Below, one piece after another: positions 9,060-17,906 of a stretch of 64,000 nt of DNA. This stretch comes from an archaeon (lineage in GTDB: Archaea > Thermoproteota > Nitrososphaeria > Nitrososphaerales > Gagatemarchaeaceae), in NCBI GenBank assembly GCA_021827865.1, contig JAKAUC010000009.1, positions 558,001 to 622,000 of the forward strand. Reading direction: 5' to 3'. A program made the translations under genes and the position numbers. Within the stretch, counting starts at the first letter, position 1. Each line of letters begins with the position of its first letter. The notes under the pieces were generated by a model. The model ran no database searches. It was given only the letters and a program-made list of their open reading frames with translations, and was not told the origin of the DNA.

Positions 9060-9207
9060 GAAGGGTTTCGACTGGCCGCCCGGGGCGGCTGCGCTGCGTC
9101 TTGCTTGAGGCGTCAGATGTCCACCATGTCATCCATGGCTCGGGTTTCGTGGAAACGGAAGGGGATATCCCGACAGCCGTATTAACTGGAGAGGGCGCGC
9201 TTTCACC

Positions 9208-9648
9208 ATGGAGAAGTTCACGGTCAATCCTGTCGATGTCATGAAACAGTACAAGACGATAGCCGTGGTAGGCGCCTCGAAGAACCCTGAGAAGGAGGCG
9301 TTCACGGTGCCGGCGTACCTTCAGGCCCAGGGCTACACCATCATCCCCGTCAACCCCACCGCCGACGTGGTGAACGGAAACAAGGCGTATCGTGCCCTCG
9401 CCGACATCCCCATGGAACTGGCCGCGAAGGTGGAGGTGGTGGACGTGTTCAGGCCAGCCGAGGAGTTTCCCGAGGTCGCAAAGCAGGTCGCGGAGATGAA
9501 GAGGAGCACCGGGCGACCCTTCGTCTTCTGGGGACAGCTTGGCCTGGAGAACGAGGAGGCGAAGAAGATCCTTTTGGACGCGAGGGTCGACTATGTGATG
9601 GACAAGTGCATGAGGGTGGAGCATCGGGTCATGGTCGGTTGGAAGTGA
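9208..9648 (+). CDS. CoA-binding domain protein (YccU-like)
   Basis: A 146-residue stand-alone CoA-binding Rossmann protein. The nucleotide loop is TIAVVGASKNPEKEAFTV, followed by IPVNPTADVVNG and the C-terminal VDYVMDKCMRVEHR, as in the YccU/CoA_binding_2 family. Such proteins bind CoA or CoA persulfides; the physiological role is not established. The conserved Cys near the end is present. A TATA-like box GTATTAAC (about 9179-9186) lies 25-29 nt before the ATG. The 148 nt upstream hold only this promoter. Confidence 0.85.
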   Translation: MEKFTVNPVDVMKQYKTIAVVGASKNPEKEAFTVPAYLQAQGYTIIPVNPTADVVNGNKAYRALADIPMELAAKVEVVDVFRPAEEFPEVAKQVAEMKRSTGRPFVFWGQLGLENEEAKKILLDARVDYVMDKCMRVEHRVMVGWK

Positions 9649-9907
9649 TGGGCCGCCGTCTGCTCCCCCGGAAGCCCTGATTGAGGTACCTTGACCGAGG
9701 CGCATGACCCCCTCGGGCGATATGGTTCCATCGGATGACGGCATCAGCGCACTTCGGCCGCTTCGATTTTCTACCGCATGGAGGCCAACGACGGCGGTCA
9801 ACGAGAGGTAACCGCACCGGGCCAGGTGGTCTCGCCCTGTGTGACTTGGTTTTCCGTCGGCCCTTCCTTCCAGGGCCCGTCGTCTTGGCGATCACCACCC
9901 GCAACGC

Positions 9908-11419
9908 ATGGGACAACCTTATCCGAACCTCGTATGGAAGGCGCTGAAATTGGCCATTCCGTACAAGTACGTCGTACTCATCAACACCACCATAGGCGCG
10001 TTCATGGCCATCCTGGACTCCAACATAGTCCTCATAGCCCTCCCCACGATAACCCACGACCTCCACGCGAGCCCCTTCGAGGCGGTCTGGATCATAATGG
10101 GCTACGTCTTGGTGACGGCGTCCCTCCTCATGACGTTCGGCAGGCTCTCAGACATCTTCGGGAGGGTGAAGCTCTACATCCTCGGTTTCGCCCTATTCAC
10201 CATAGGGTCCGCCCTTTGCAGCATCGCTCCCAACGGGCTGTCCCTGGTGGCGTTCAGGCTCGTGCAGGGGGCGGGCGGGGCGCTGATATTCTCAAACGCC
10301 GCCGCGCTGCTCACCGACGCGTTCCCAGCAACCGAGAGGGGTAGGGCCCTCGGGCTGAACCAGGTAGCTGGAACCGTGGGCTCGGTACTGGGACTGGCGC
10401 TTGGTGGGATTCTCGCTGGCTCGTTCCTCGGCTGGAGGTCGATATTCTGGATCAACATCCCCTTCGGGACCTTCGCGACGGTCTGGGCGTACTTCAAGCT
10501 CAAGGAGCTCTCCGAGCCGCGCCGGGGCGAGAAGCTTGATTCTTTGGGGAACGTGCTGTTTTCAGGAGGCCTGACGATCTTCCTGGTGGGGCTGATGCTC
10601 GGAGCCCTGATTGGCTGGGCGCCCCTCTACCTTGGCGTTATGGCCATAGGCGTCGCCATGGTGGGGAGCTTCGTGTTCGTCGAAACGAGGGTGAAGTATC
10701 CCCTGATGGACCTGTCTCTGTTCCGGATCAAAGCCTTCGCCACCGGGATGGCGAGCAACCTGCTCGCATCCATCGCAAGGGGGGGCGTTTCCCTCGTCCT
10801 GGTCTTCTACTTCCAAGGGGTGCTGCTCCTGGACGCATTCACGGCCGGGCTCTGGCTCATCCCATTCTCAGTCGCTTTCGTGACGTTCGGACCCCTGAGC
10901 GGCTACCTCTCTGACAAGGTCGGGTCCAGGGGGTTGGCCACCGCAGGCCTGCTCGTAACCTCGCTGGCGCTGTTCTGGTTCGGGATTTTCCCGCTCGGCA
11001 CCTCGTCGGACTACCTTGAGCTGCTAGTGCCAATGGTCCTCGCCGGCGCAGGCGGCGGCTTGTTCGTCGCGCCGAACGTGGCCTCGATAATGAACGCGAC
11101 CCCTGCGCCGAGGAGGGGGATAGCCTCGGGGATGAACTCGACCATCGTGAACGCAGGGTTCCTGCTTAGCCTGGGGCTAGCCTTCGCTGTGATGGCGGCC
11201 AGCGTACCCACCACGGTGCTCCAGGAGATATTCGCGGGCACCGCTTCGTCCATCTGCCCCACGATCGGACCCTGCGCGATCCTGGAGCGGTTCGTCGGGT
11301 CTCTGCACGGTCTTTTCCTCATCATGGGATTCATCAGCCTGTTCGCAGCCGTCCCGGCCTACATGACGAAGAAGCAGAAGGCTGAGTACAAGGCGGGGCC
11401 GGCCGCCGGCATTGACTGA
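9908..11419 (+). CDS. MFS transporter, 14-helix drug exporter (DHA2/EmrB type)
   Basis: A 503-residue membrane protein with the DHA2 pattern: MAILDSNIVLIALPTI in helix 1, the motif GRLSDIFGRVK between helices 2 and 3, RLVQGAGGALIFSN in helix 4, and motif C GSVLGLALGGIL in helix 5. Length and helix count fit a proton-driven multidrug exporter. It is the second such protein in the window. The 259 nt upstream (9649-9907) show no gene, and I could not find a convincing TATA box, so the start (ATG at 9908) is less certain than the family. Confidence 0.88.
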   Translation: MGQPYPNLVWKALKLAIPYKYVVLINTTIGAFMAILDSNIVLIALPTITHDLHASPFEAVWIIMGYVLVTASLLMTFGRLSDIFGRVKLYILGFALFTIGSALCSIAPNGLSLVAFRLVQGAGGALIFSNAAALLTDAFPATERGRALGLNQVAGTVGSVLGLALGGILAGSFLGWRSIFWINIPFGTFATVWAYFKLKELSEPRRGEKLDSLGNVLFSGGLTIFLVGLMLGALIGWAPLYLGVMAIGVAMVGSFVFVETRVKYPLMDLSLFRIKAFATGMASNLLASIARGGVSLVLVFYFQGVLLLDAFTAGLWLIPFSVAFVTFGPLSGYLSDKVGSRGLATAGLLVTSLALFWFGIFPLGTSSDYLELLVPMVLAGAGGGLFVAPNVASIMNATPAPRRGIASGMNSTIVNAGFLLSLGLAFAVMAASVPTTVLQEIFAGTASSICPTIGPCAILERFVGSLHGLFLIMGFISLFAAVPAYMTKKQKAEYKAGPAAGID

Positions 11420-11441
11420 CAGCCGGCCGCCGGGCGGGCCT

Positions 11442-13241
11442 TCACTTCTTCAGGTACTGGTCCAGGATTTCCTCGTTGTTCTCCGCGTGGAAGAAGACGG
11501 GGACGTTCTGAGTGGCCGTAGCCTTGAAGCTGGTCAGGAGCCAGTCCCCGTTCTGGAAGGCGAGGGTCCGCTCCATGAAGGCGTCGTCTATGGCGAATGT
11601 GTCGGAGATCAGCTGCCTGTCGTAGGGCCTGGGCATCGTGGAGACGAAGTAGCTGTGGAGCTGCTGCAGGGCGTTCGTGTTCAGGTGGGCTACCCTCTGG
11701 GTGCTCACCCAGCAGTTGAGATGGTACTTCCTCCCGTGCCTGAGCAGCCTCTCCAGGGCCCTGCTTGACTGGTCCGTCCCGTCCTCCTTCCTCGTGTTCT
11801 GGGGTATGAACTCCTGGGCTTCGTCGACGATGAAGAGAACCCTTGGTGATAGGGTGAAGCTCCTCTTGCGCTTCCTGAAGACCTCGTTGATGACGTTGGC
11901 TGTTTCGAGCCTGGCGTCTTCGGCCTCGGGGAGGTTGATGACGAATACCCTCGGCGAGTCCTTGTCTGTGGAGAGTATCTCGTCCGCCATCCGGTTCCAG
12001 GTGTAGCCCGTCTCTTCCTCCTCGTCACCTGTCATCTTGACGACCGTGCCGAGGCTGTCGAAGGTCTTCTTCAGTGAACTCCGGTTATCCAGGTCCGCGA
12101 GGAGGGGCTGCACCTTCGCGAGCAGGTCCGAGGTCCTCGAGTCGAACCTGGTCTCGATGTCCAGATTCCTGTCCTTCAGGAACTGCTTGATAGTGTCTAT
12201 GACCTGCGGGATGAGGATCTTTTGCTGTATTGCGCCGTACTTGTCGGCCAGCAGGGAGGAGAGGACGTCTATCAGGCCCTCGTAGGTGCTGAACTTTGCG
12301 ACGTCGTCCTCACCGGCGATGTGGGTCTGGAGAAACTCGACCTTCCCAGCGGCGAAAAGCTCTGAGATTTTGGCGTAGAAGTCGGTCTCCCTCCCGGCGA
12401 GGGCCTCGGGGGTGGCGTGGCGCCTGAAGTATTCCCCCTCCGGATGTTTGGGGTCCTTGAACGAGTCGGTGAAAAGGACGCGGCTGGGAAGCTGGTTCAG
12501 GACGTCTATGATGTGGATGCCATACTCGGCCGACACGTCGAAGATCACGACCTTGAGGTCGGGGATTGCTTTCAGGGCTTTCCGAATGACGGTCGCCGTG
12601 AGGTTGGACTTGCCGCTCCCGGTGAAAGCGAACGTTCCGCTCATGTAGTGTATCAGCTGCTCCAGGTTGACCGAGAATGGGATGGACCCGTCGGTGAAGC
12701 CGTGTAGCCTTCCCAGTGAGTAGTCCTCTGTTTCGCCTCCGGGCGGCTTGAAGCAGATGAGCTGTTCTATTGCCTCCCTGCTGAGGAGCCTGACCTGGCT
12801 GCCCGTCAGGGGCGCCATGGCCATGCGCTCGAAGGCCGCCCCATGGTCGTCGGTCTTCATCACGTAGCTCAAGGGAGCAGCGACTATCTCTATCCAGGTG
12901 CTCTTCGAGCCCTTCTCCCATTCCTTTTGGATCAGGTCCATGAACTCCGTCCTGATGGCCGCTGGCTGCGATCGGTCGAGGGTGAGCATCGAGTAGTGCA
13001 TGGGGTAGACGTCGGCGATCTCGTAGAGCGAGTAGCAGCTGTTCGCCCCCAGCGCCTGCACGTTGGGGATGGCGACAAGCTGCCCCATGGCGAGGCGCTT
13101 GATCACCTTGGGCGTGTACTCGCAGTCAATCCTCGCGGTGCGGAAGGTGACGGTCGAGTTGTCGACCGTGGAGCGGGTGGTGGTCGCTATCTCCCGGAGC
13201 CGGGCCTTGAATTCGCCGTCGATGTCGTCGAAGAGCTGCAT
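11442..13241 (-). CDS. herA: HerA-like DNA-translocating ATPase
   Basis: A 599-residue P-loop ATPase of the HerA/FtsK class. Walker A is TGSGKSN (residues 207-213), Walker B is LFIVDEAQEF, and the downstream STQR segment matches sensor residues of HerA. An N-terminal beta-barrel-like region precedes the motor. HerA forms a hexameric ring that drives the NurA nuclease in archaeal DNA end resection. The ATG at 13241 (MQLFDDIDGE) is 2 nt after the stop of the NurA-like gene, so the two form an operon. The frame is open further upstream but that stretch lies inside the nuclease gene. No mre11 or rad50 is adjacent. Confidence 0.85.
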   Translation of the reverse strand: MQLFDDIDGEFKARLREIATTTRSTVDNSTVTFRTARIDCEYTPKVIKRLAMGQLVAIPNVQALGANSCYSLYEIADVYPMHYSMLTLDRSQPAAIRTEFMDLIQKEWEKGSKSTWIEIVAAPLSYVMKTDDHGAAFERMAMAPLTGSQVRLLSREAIEQLICFKPPGGETEDYSLGRLHGFTDGSIPFSVNLEQLIHYMSGTFAFTGSGKSNLTATVIRKALKAIPDLKVVIFDVSAEYGIHIIDVLNQLPSRVLFTDSFKDPKHPEGEYFRRHATPEALAGRETDFYAKISELFAAGKVEFLQTHIAGEDDVAKFSTYEGLIDVLSSLLADKYGAIQQKILIPQVIDTIKQFLKDRNLDIETRFDSRTSDLLAKVQPLLADLDNRSSLKKTFDSLGTVVKMTGDEEEETGYTWNRMADEILSTDKDSPRVFVINLPEAEDARLETANVINEVFRKRKRSFTLSPRVLFIVDEAQEFIPQNTRKEDGTDQSSRALERLLRHGRKYHLNCWVSTQRVAHLNTNALQQLHSYFVSTMPRPYDRQLISDTFAIDDAFMERTLAFQNGDWLLTSFKATATQNVPVFFHAENNEEILDQYLKK

Positions 13242-13243
13242 CG

Positions 13244-15067
13244 TTAGCCCCCCCTCCTGCGTCCCTCTATTTGGCTGCGGTAGTCTCTGAACCTGCGGGA
13301 GAAGAGCACCTGCTGGTCGAGGTCTGACTTCGCCATCTCTATGGCCACCGCGCCGAGATAGGCCTGGCGGGTCTCTTCGAGGATTGACTTTGCTTTCTTG
13401 TCGGCGAGGAAGAGAGGGTAGTTGTGCCCCAGGGCCTCGGGGATGACCTCCTTCCCCATCTCCGTCAGCATGGCCATCACCATGTTGGTGAGACCTGAGC
13501 CCCTCAGGAAATGCAGCACGGGGTGTATCTTGACCTCTGCCGGACCGTCCTTGTTGAAGAGGGTGACCTCGTCCCAGTGGTCGTATCCAGGGTAGACTGG
13601 CCTGTCGTAGGTGAAGACGTGGCTCCTCACGCTGGGGGTGGACCCGCTGCTCCACAGCTGGATGTAGGACTTCAGGTAGACCCTCTCCTGGTAGATGACG
13701 TTCTCGAAGGCCCCGTTGACGCGGACCCCTGCCGCCGCCAGGTCATGGCCGTCCAGTGGGGCCACGGTCCTGAAGGCAGCGTCGATTTCAGGGGTGTACC
13801 ATGGGGTAGGTATGTCTGCGGCGTTGACCACGCTGTTCGTCTGGAGGAGCATCTTGTCGCTGTTGAAGTTGGGGAACCTCCCGGCCGACTTGATCAGCCC
13901 GGCCTGGCCCAGGATGGGGACGACCGCTTTGACCAGCTCGAATGCGTTGGTATCTTTTATGAAGCCAAGCGGGAGGATGCCATCGGACCAGGCCTTTCGA
14001 GTTAGGGCCCTTATCAGGACGAGGACCATGAAATCGAGGTCGTCCGCGGTGACCCAGCGCTCGGAGACCCCCTTCTTCACCCGGAGCGGGTGCCCTTCTT
14101 CAGGGGCGAACACGTGCTTGGCGACCGCGAGGGTGGCCCCGAGGACTCGCTCCCAGTATGCGGAGGTCCCCGGCTTGAGCCTGAAGCCAGGAGATGTCTG
14201 CTCGAAGCCACCGAATCGCTTGTCAAGCTCTATGAGGTCGTCGTTCAGCCTGTCGGTCCACTTGGGGTCCGCGCCCAGACGGTCCACAAGTTCGGCCGCT
14301 GTCAGCGACTCGCCGCTGAAGAGCGCGAGAACTGCGGCGAACTTCAGCAGCTGGCTCCTCGGCGCGGGGGTGGCAAGCTCCAGGTTGGGGAGGAGCATCC
14401 TCGCCAGCTCGAGGTCGAGCGCGGTGACCCTGCCGGAGGGCGTGTCGATCCCCTCGAGGACGCACTGCCGGTCCCTTATGAAATCCCTGGTGCTCCAGAC
14501 CAGGTGGGCGACGTCCCCCGCCAAGGTCCTGTCCAGGAGGACGATTTTCATGGTGGAGTCGCCTGAGACCCCCCTGTAGGCCAGGTAGTACTCGGCCACA
14601 TGCATCAATGCGTTCGGCAGACGCTCCTGGTCGACCTCCACCCCCGACTCGCGCTTCTGGCCGAAGACCTGTGCGGCGTCCTCCTCGGACAAAGGGATCG
14701 CCGCTGAGGCAGAGAGTCCGTCGTCCGCGGCGTGCGGGGCGCCCACCTCGACCCCCCCTTCGCGGAAGGTCACCGTCCCGGAGTAGGCGAAAGCGCCCAC
14801 GTAGAACACGATGAGATCGAGCTGCTGGTCGACCGAGTTGGTGCCGTCGATGGCCAGGTACCCGATCGAGTCCGTGCCGAAAAAGCGCTCGGCGGTCGAG
14901 GCGGCGGCATTGAGGTCGACCCCGAACCTGAGCAGCGCCATGATTTCTGGGCCACAGTCCTTGAGCGCTGCCATCTTGGCTTTGAACGATTTCAGAAGGA
15001 AGCGAGTGGACGCCTGAACCTCCGCGATGGTCCTCGACTCGACCCCCGAAGCGTCGACCTCAGACAA
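13244..15067 (-). CDS. Large NurA-like nuclease, partner of HerA
   Basis: The protein has NurA-family landmarks: YLAIDGTNS with the metal-binding Asp (D74 from the chosen start) and a C-terminal HNYPLFLADKKAKS like the closing NurA motif. At 607 residues it is much longer than usual NurA proteins (roughly 350-450), with a central insert of about 200 residues. The longest frame begins at 15208 and would overlap the divergent gene at 15188. A TTG at 15067 lies about 29 nt downstream of AGTTTAAAC (15093-15101), so I place a leaderless start there. It should act with the downstream HerA in DNA end processing or possibly in defence. Confidence 0.7.
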   Translation of the reverse strand: MSEVDASGVESRTIAEVQASTRFLLKSFKAKMAALKDCGPEIMALLRFGVDLNAAASTAERFFGTDSIGYLAIDGTNSVDQQLDLIVFYVGAFAYSGTVTFREGGVEVGAPHAADDGLSASAAIPLSEEDAAQVFGQKRESGVEVDQERLPNALMHVAEYYLAYRGVSGDSTMKIVLLDRTLAGDVAHLVWSTRDFIRDRQCVLEGIDTPSGRVTALDLELARMLLPNLELATPAPRSQLLKFAAVLALFSGESLTAAELVDRLGADPKWTDRLNDDLIELDKRFGGFEQTSPGFRLKPGTSAYWERVLGATLAVAKHVFAPEEGHPLRVKKGVSERWVTADDLDFMVLVLIRALTRKAWSDGILPLGFIKDTNAFELVKAVVPILGQAGLIKSAGRFPNFNSDKMLLQTNSVVNAADIPTPWYTPEIDAAFRTVAPLDGHDLAAAGVRVNGAFENVIYQERVYLKSYIQLWSSGSTPSVRSHVFTYDRPVYPGYDHWDEVTLFNKDGPAEVKIHPVLHFLRGSGLTNMVMAMLTEMGKEVIPEALGHNYPLFLADKKAKSILEETRQAYLGAVAIEMAKSDLDQQVLFSRRFRDYRSQIEGRRRGG

Positions 15068-15187
15068 TACGCCCCGCGAGCGGGCTGTCAGGAGTTTAAA
15101 CTTTGGAATGAGGCAGGGGAGAGCCTGAGGGTGCTCGACGAAAGTGATGAGGCAACCCTTATTGGGAAAGAGGCTTCGCTCTGACCG

Positions 15188-15496
15188 ATGAAAATCGTCC
15201 TGGAGCACAGGCTACCGAGGAGGCTGAGGTATGCGAAGTTCTACTTCCAGGCGGGTCCGACTTCAGTCCTCTTCTCCTTGGACGGCACGAGCGCAGACTG
15301 GCACGCCACCATTGGGAAGGGGAGAAGAGCGGTCATGACCGACCCCGAGTATTCGAGGTTCAGGGCCAAGGTCCCTGCGGTGGAGCTGCTGGACTGCGAC
15401 GATGGTAAGGTCCTTGTCAGGGACGCCGCGGGGTACGAGGAGCTCTGGGAGAAGCCCCGCTGGACCCTAGAAAGGGCCCGCAAGAGGAAGGACTGA
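15188..15496 (+). CDS. Conserved-looking hypothetical protein, 102 aa
   Basis: A basic 102-residue protein beginning MKIVLEHRLPRRLRYAKFYF, divergent from the NurA-like gene. It alternates hydrophobic and polar residues as beta strands would, ends in a basic helix (LERARKRKD), and has no membrane segment or recognised motif. The box CTTATTGG (about 15155-15162) is at the right distance for its own promoter. Its position suggests a link to the nuclease/ATPase pair, but that is only proximity. Confidence 0.55.
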   Translation: MKIVLEHRLPRRLRYAKFYFQAGPTSVLFSLDGTSADWHATIGKGRRAVMTDPEYSRFRAKVPAVELLDCDDGKVLVRDAAGYEELWEKPRWTLERARKRKD

Positions 15497-15656
15497 GTGA
15501 GAGGGGAACGAGTCCGGGTTTCGTGGTCGACCCGCCCAAGCCGGCTCTGGGGGACTCCTGGCGTCGTCCCCTGCGCAGGTTTCTCATTTCTACTCGGGTT
15601 CAACACGTTGATGTAAAAGACATCTTAAATCAGAAAGCGCGTGCTTCGCCGCTTGC

Positions 15657-16421
15657 ATGGAGAGCGTAGTCTTGCTTCCGACTGACGGGCTGGAGGCGGC
15701 GGCGCAGATTATCGAGACCGCCGAAGCCAAGGGGGTCCGCCTCAGGCTCTTGGGAGGGCTCGCCTTCAAGAAGCTCTGCCCCAGCACCAGCGACCCGCGC
15801 TACTCCAGGGAGAACAAGGACATCGACCTCATGGGGAAGAGGGAAGACTCTCGGGCGATAATGAAAATCATGGAAACGCTAGGTTACAAGCCCAGGGAGC
15901 TCTTCAACAAGCTGAACATGGGGCAGAGGCTGATTTACTATGACATGGCGAACAAGAGGAGGGTAGACCTATTCCTCGACGAATTCGTCATGTGCCACAA
16001 GTTCAACTTCAAGGAGAACATCTTGGCTGGCACCTACACCCTGCCGATCACGCAGCTTCTGATGACGAAACTGCAGGTGGTGGAGAAGACAGACAAGGAA
16101 TACAAGGATTTGGTGGTCGCGTTCCGCGACTTCGACGTGACGGGGGGGCCGGAGGGCATCCGAGGGGACGAGATAGCCGAGCTCAGCTCCAAGGATTGGG
16201 GGATTTACACGACGTTCTGGAAGACACTGGAGGCGGTGATGGCCAAGGCGCCTGAGCTTGCCGGAGGGGAAAGCGACATTGTCTGCTCGAGGATTCGCAA
16301 GCTCATGTCCACGATGGAGGCGGCTCCGAAGAGCATCGGATGGAAGATGCGGGCCAGGGTCGGGGAAAGGACGCGCTGGTACGACCTCCCCGACTCTGAC
16401 GGCGACCCGATGCTGAAGTAG
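15657..16421 (+). CDS. Nucleotidyltransferase-fold protein (AbiEii-like)
   Basis: A 254-residue protein whose first 90 residues look like a minimal nucleotidyltransferase fold: RLRLLGGLAFKKLCP followed by NKDIDLMGK, i.e. the GG and DxD positions, and later RRVDLFLDEF as a third acidic site. This resembles AbiEii/DUF1814-type NTases, which transfer nucleotides to RNA or protein and often act as toxins. No AbiEi-like antitoxin is adjacent, so a toxin role is unproven. A TATA-like box TCTTAAATC (about 15623-15631) stands 27-30 nt before the ATG. It may be a housekeeping NTase instead. Confidence 0.55.
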   Translation: MESVVLLPTDGLEAAAQIIETAEAKGVRLRLLGGLAFKKLCPSTSDPRYSRENKDIDLMGKREDSRAIMKIMETLGYKPRELFNKLNMGQRLIYYDMANKRRVDLFLDEFVMCHKFNFKENILAGTYTLPITQLLMTKLQVVEKTDKEYKDLVVAFRDFDVTGGPEGIRGDEIAELSSKDWGIYTTFWKTLEAVMAKAPELAGGESDIVCSRIRKLMSTMEAAPKSIGWKMRARVGERTRWYDLPDSDGDPMLK

Positions 16422-16423
16422 GA

Positions 16424-16795
16424 TCAGGTCTTCCTCAGCCGGAGGACGGCCCCGCCCTCTCTCCCAACGCCATAGTAGACTCTCGGGTCGGATATTCTAG
16501 GCCGCCCGCCCACCCCGGCCACGGTGAGCTCGACCGCTTGGTTCAGGCCTTCTTCGAGCGCGAGAGTCACCCTTGAGCCTTTCCCCACCTGGAGGCGGGT
16601 CGCCATCTCGGAGGTGAGGAATAGACCCTCGCCCTCGTCGTCGAACTCCAACTCCACCCTGCCACCCTGGTATTCGGTGGCGCCCATGAAACCGTTCTTG
16701 GTGAAAGAGGAGACGTCGACGACGAACACCAGCTCCGTCTGCTCGGAGGCGGCGACGCCGCTAGGACTCTTCTTCGGACCCCTCGCCTTCGTCAA
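16424..16795 (-). CDS. Hypothetical protein, 123 aa
   Basis: A 123-residue soluble protein with a strand-rich central part (VELEFDDEGEGLFLTSEMATRLQVG) that looks like a small beta-barrel. It overlaps the preceding gene on the same strand by 35 nt, so the true start may lie inside (for example at a later Val or Met codon). Its stop lies 3 nt from the stop of the convergent nucleotidyltransferase-like gene. No family recognised. Confidence 0.5.
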   Translation of the reverse strand: MTKARGPKKSPSGVAASEQTELVFVVDVSSFTKNGFMGATEYQGGRVELEFDDEGEGLFLTSEMATRLQVGKGSRVTLALEEGLNQAVELTVAGVGGRPRISDPRVYYGVGREGGAVLRLRKT

Positions 16796-17054
16796 GCTCT
16801 ATCGGTATCTCTTCCTCCACTATCTTCTCGCCATGCTCCCCTGCGAGGTCCTCGATGGGGTACCAGTGGTTGTGACCGTCGAGCTTCTTCATTTCGACTT
16901 CGCAGAACCCGACGAGGGCTCTGCCCGTCATGACTCCCTCCCTGGCACCGTTGTCTATGTTGACCTTCTGAACGTTTACCGACTCGTCCCCGAAGATTGC
17001 CTCGCGTCGGGCGTTGACCTTGACCACGAGCCCCTTCGTCGGCTTCAGCTCCAT
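16761..17054 (-). CDS. Hypothetical acidic-tailed protein, 97 aa
   Basis: A 97-residue protein starting MELKPTKGLVVKVNARRE and ending in a highly acidic tail (IELDEGEGSEEES). The body contains a short strand-rich region, no membrane helix and no recognised motif. It is the middle gene of three co-oriented small genes (17401 down to 16424). The acidic tail suggests a binding partner that is basic, such as a nucleic-acid-binding protein; this is a guess. Confidence 0.5.
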   Translation of the reverse strand: MELKPTKGLVVKVNARREAIFGDESVNVQKVNIDNGAREGVMTGRALVGFCEVEMKKLDGHNHWYPIEDLAGEHGEKIVEEEIPIELDEGEGSEEES

Positions 17055-17080
17055 CTAGAATGCGGCGAGCCCTCGGTTAC

Positions 17081-17401
17081 TTAAAGTCTAAAGGACTGGA
17101 TTTCGCGGAGTAGCTTCCTTGTCTCCTCGGCGATGTCGCCGATCTTCGCTGGCTCTTTGCTCTTCATGGCGAATGACGTGGCGAGTAGGGCCACCCCCGC
17201 CACGCCGGTCACAGGGTCGGGTGCCGCTATCAACGCGATCCCGGCTTTCTTCATTGTCGATGAAGGGGACTTGGGTTTGGTGAGGCCTTCGACATTTCGG
17301 CATAGGGCGGACGCGTCTGCCCTCCTCGCGACCTCGGACTTCGCCTCCGCGACTCGGGCTAAAGACTCCGCTGCGCTCTGGAGGACCTTCTTCTCCTGCA
17401 A
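17081..17401 (-). CDS. Small helical protein with one membrane segment
   Basis: A 106-residue protein: an N-terminal amphipathic helix rich in Ala/Glu/Arg (residues 1-40), a hydrophobic stretch of about 28 residues (KKAGIALIAAPDPVTGVAG to ATSFAM), and a charged C-terminal helix. It may be a single-pass or hairpin membrane protein. First of three small same-strand genes. Function not recognised. Confidence 0.5.
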   Translation of the reverse strand: MQEKKVLQSAAESLARVAEAKSEVARRADASALCRNVEGLTKPKSPSSTMKKAGIALIAAPDPVTGVAGVALLATSFAMKSKEPAKIGDIAEETRKLLREIQSFRL

Positions 17402-17499
17402 GATTTCGTGAACATCCGGGAAAGGCCAGATTAACGCACGTTGTCAAATCGCATTGCCGGTTCGCTAAATTAAAGACCAAGGCAGTGTCAAGCGTGCCT

Positions 17500-17865
17500 A
17501 TGCCCAGGCTCCTGAGCCGTGCTGAGGTTGACGCCAGACTGAAGAGATTGGATGGTTGGAAGAAGGAAGGGAGATTCATCACCAAGGCCTACGACTTCGA
17601 GGAGTTCATGGACGGCATCCTCTTCGTCAACAAGGTCGCGAGGGTTGCCGAGAAGCAGGAGCACCATCCGGACATCCACGTGAGATACACGGCTGTCACA
17701 CTTTCCCTGCAGACCCATTCATCCGGAGGGGTCACGGCATGGGACTTCGGCCTCGCCAGAGCCATCGAGAAGGCAATCCGGGGTCGGGGCAAGACCAAGA
17801 CGAACCAGAGCAGCCTCGGCGCTGATGGTTCGGCGACTCCCCCCAGAAGAGGGGCCCACAAGTAA
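17500..17865 (+). CDS. Pterin-4a-carbinolamine dehydratase
   Basis: A 121-residue PCD/DCoH family protein that dehydrates 4a-hydroxytetrahydropterin, recycling pterin cofactors. The active-site motif EHHPDIHV is intact, followed by the second histidine region ([12 protein letters not shown]) and the closing [13 protein letters not shown] Ser/Lys/Arg-rich tail of about 25 residues extends beyond the usual end. I chose the ATG at 17500 because TATA-like CTAAATTAAA (about 17464-17473) is 27-31 nt upstream; a GTG at 17485 is the longer option. The archaeal pterin-dependent partner enzyme is not in the window. Confidence 0.85.
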   Translation: MPRLLSRAEVDARLKRLDGWKKEGRFITKAYDFEEFMDGILFVNKVARVAEKQEHHPDIHVRYTAVTLSLQTHSSGGVTAWDFGLARAIEKAIRGRGKTKTNQSSLGADGSATPPRRGAHK

Positions 17866-17867
17866 TT

Positions 17868-17894
17868 CTAATATACCACCGGTTGTATACCGGT
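17868..17894 (+). promoter_or_regulatory. Thermosome promoter with palindromic repeat
   Basis: A TATA-like stretch (TAATATACC, about 17869-17877) is followed directly by two ACCGGT hexamers, themselves palindromic, separated by five bases (17878-17894). The repeat lies between the TATA box and the expected transcription start at about 17899, a position where a bound protein would block or time initiation. Heat-shock control of archaeal chaperonins often uses such sites; the factor is unknown. Confidence 0.5.
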
Positions 17895-17906
17895 TCCAGA
17901 TTCCAT

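Noticed and set aside
13242-13655. Upstream extension of the HerA-like frame (MEQRVHPQREEP...)
   Set aside because: It lies entirely inside the NurA-like gene on the same strand in another frame, is Arg/Gly/Pro-rich, and the ATG at 13241 directly after the nuclease stop gives the proper start.
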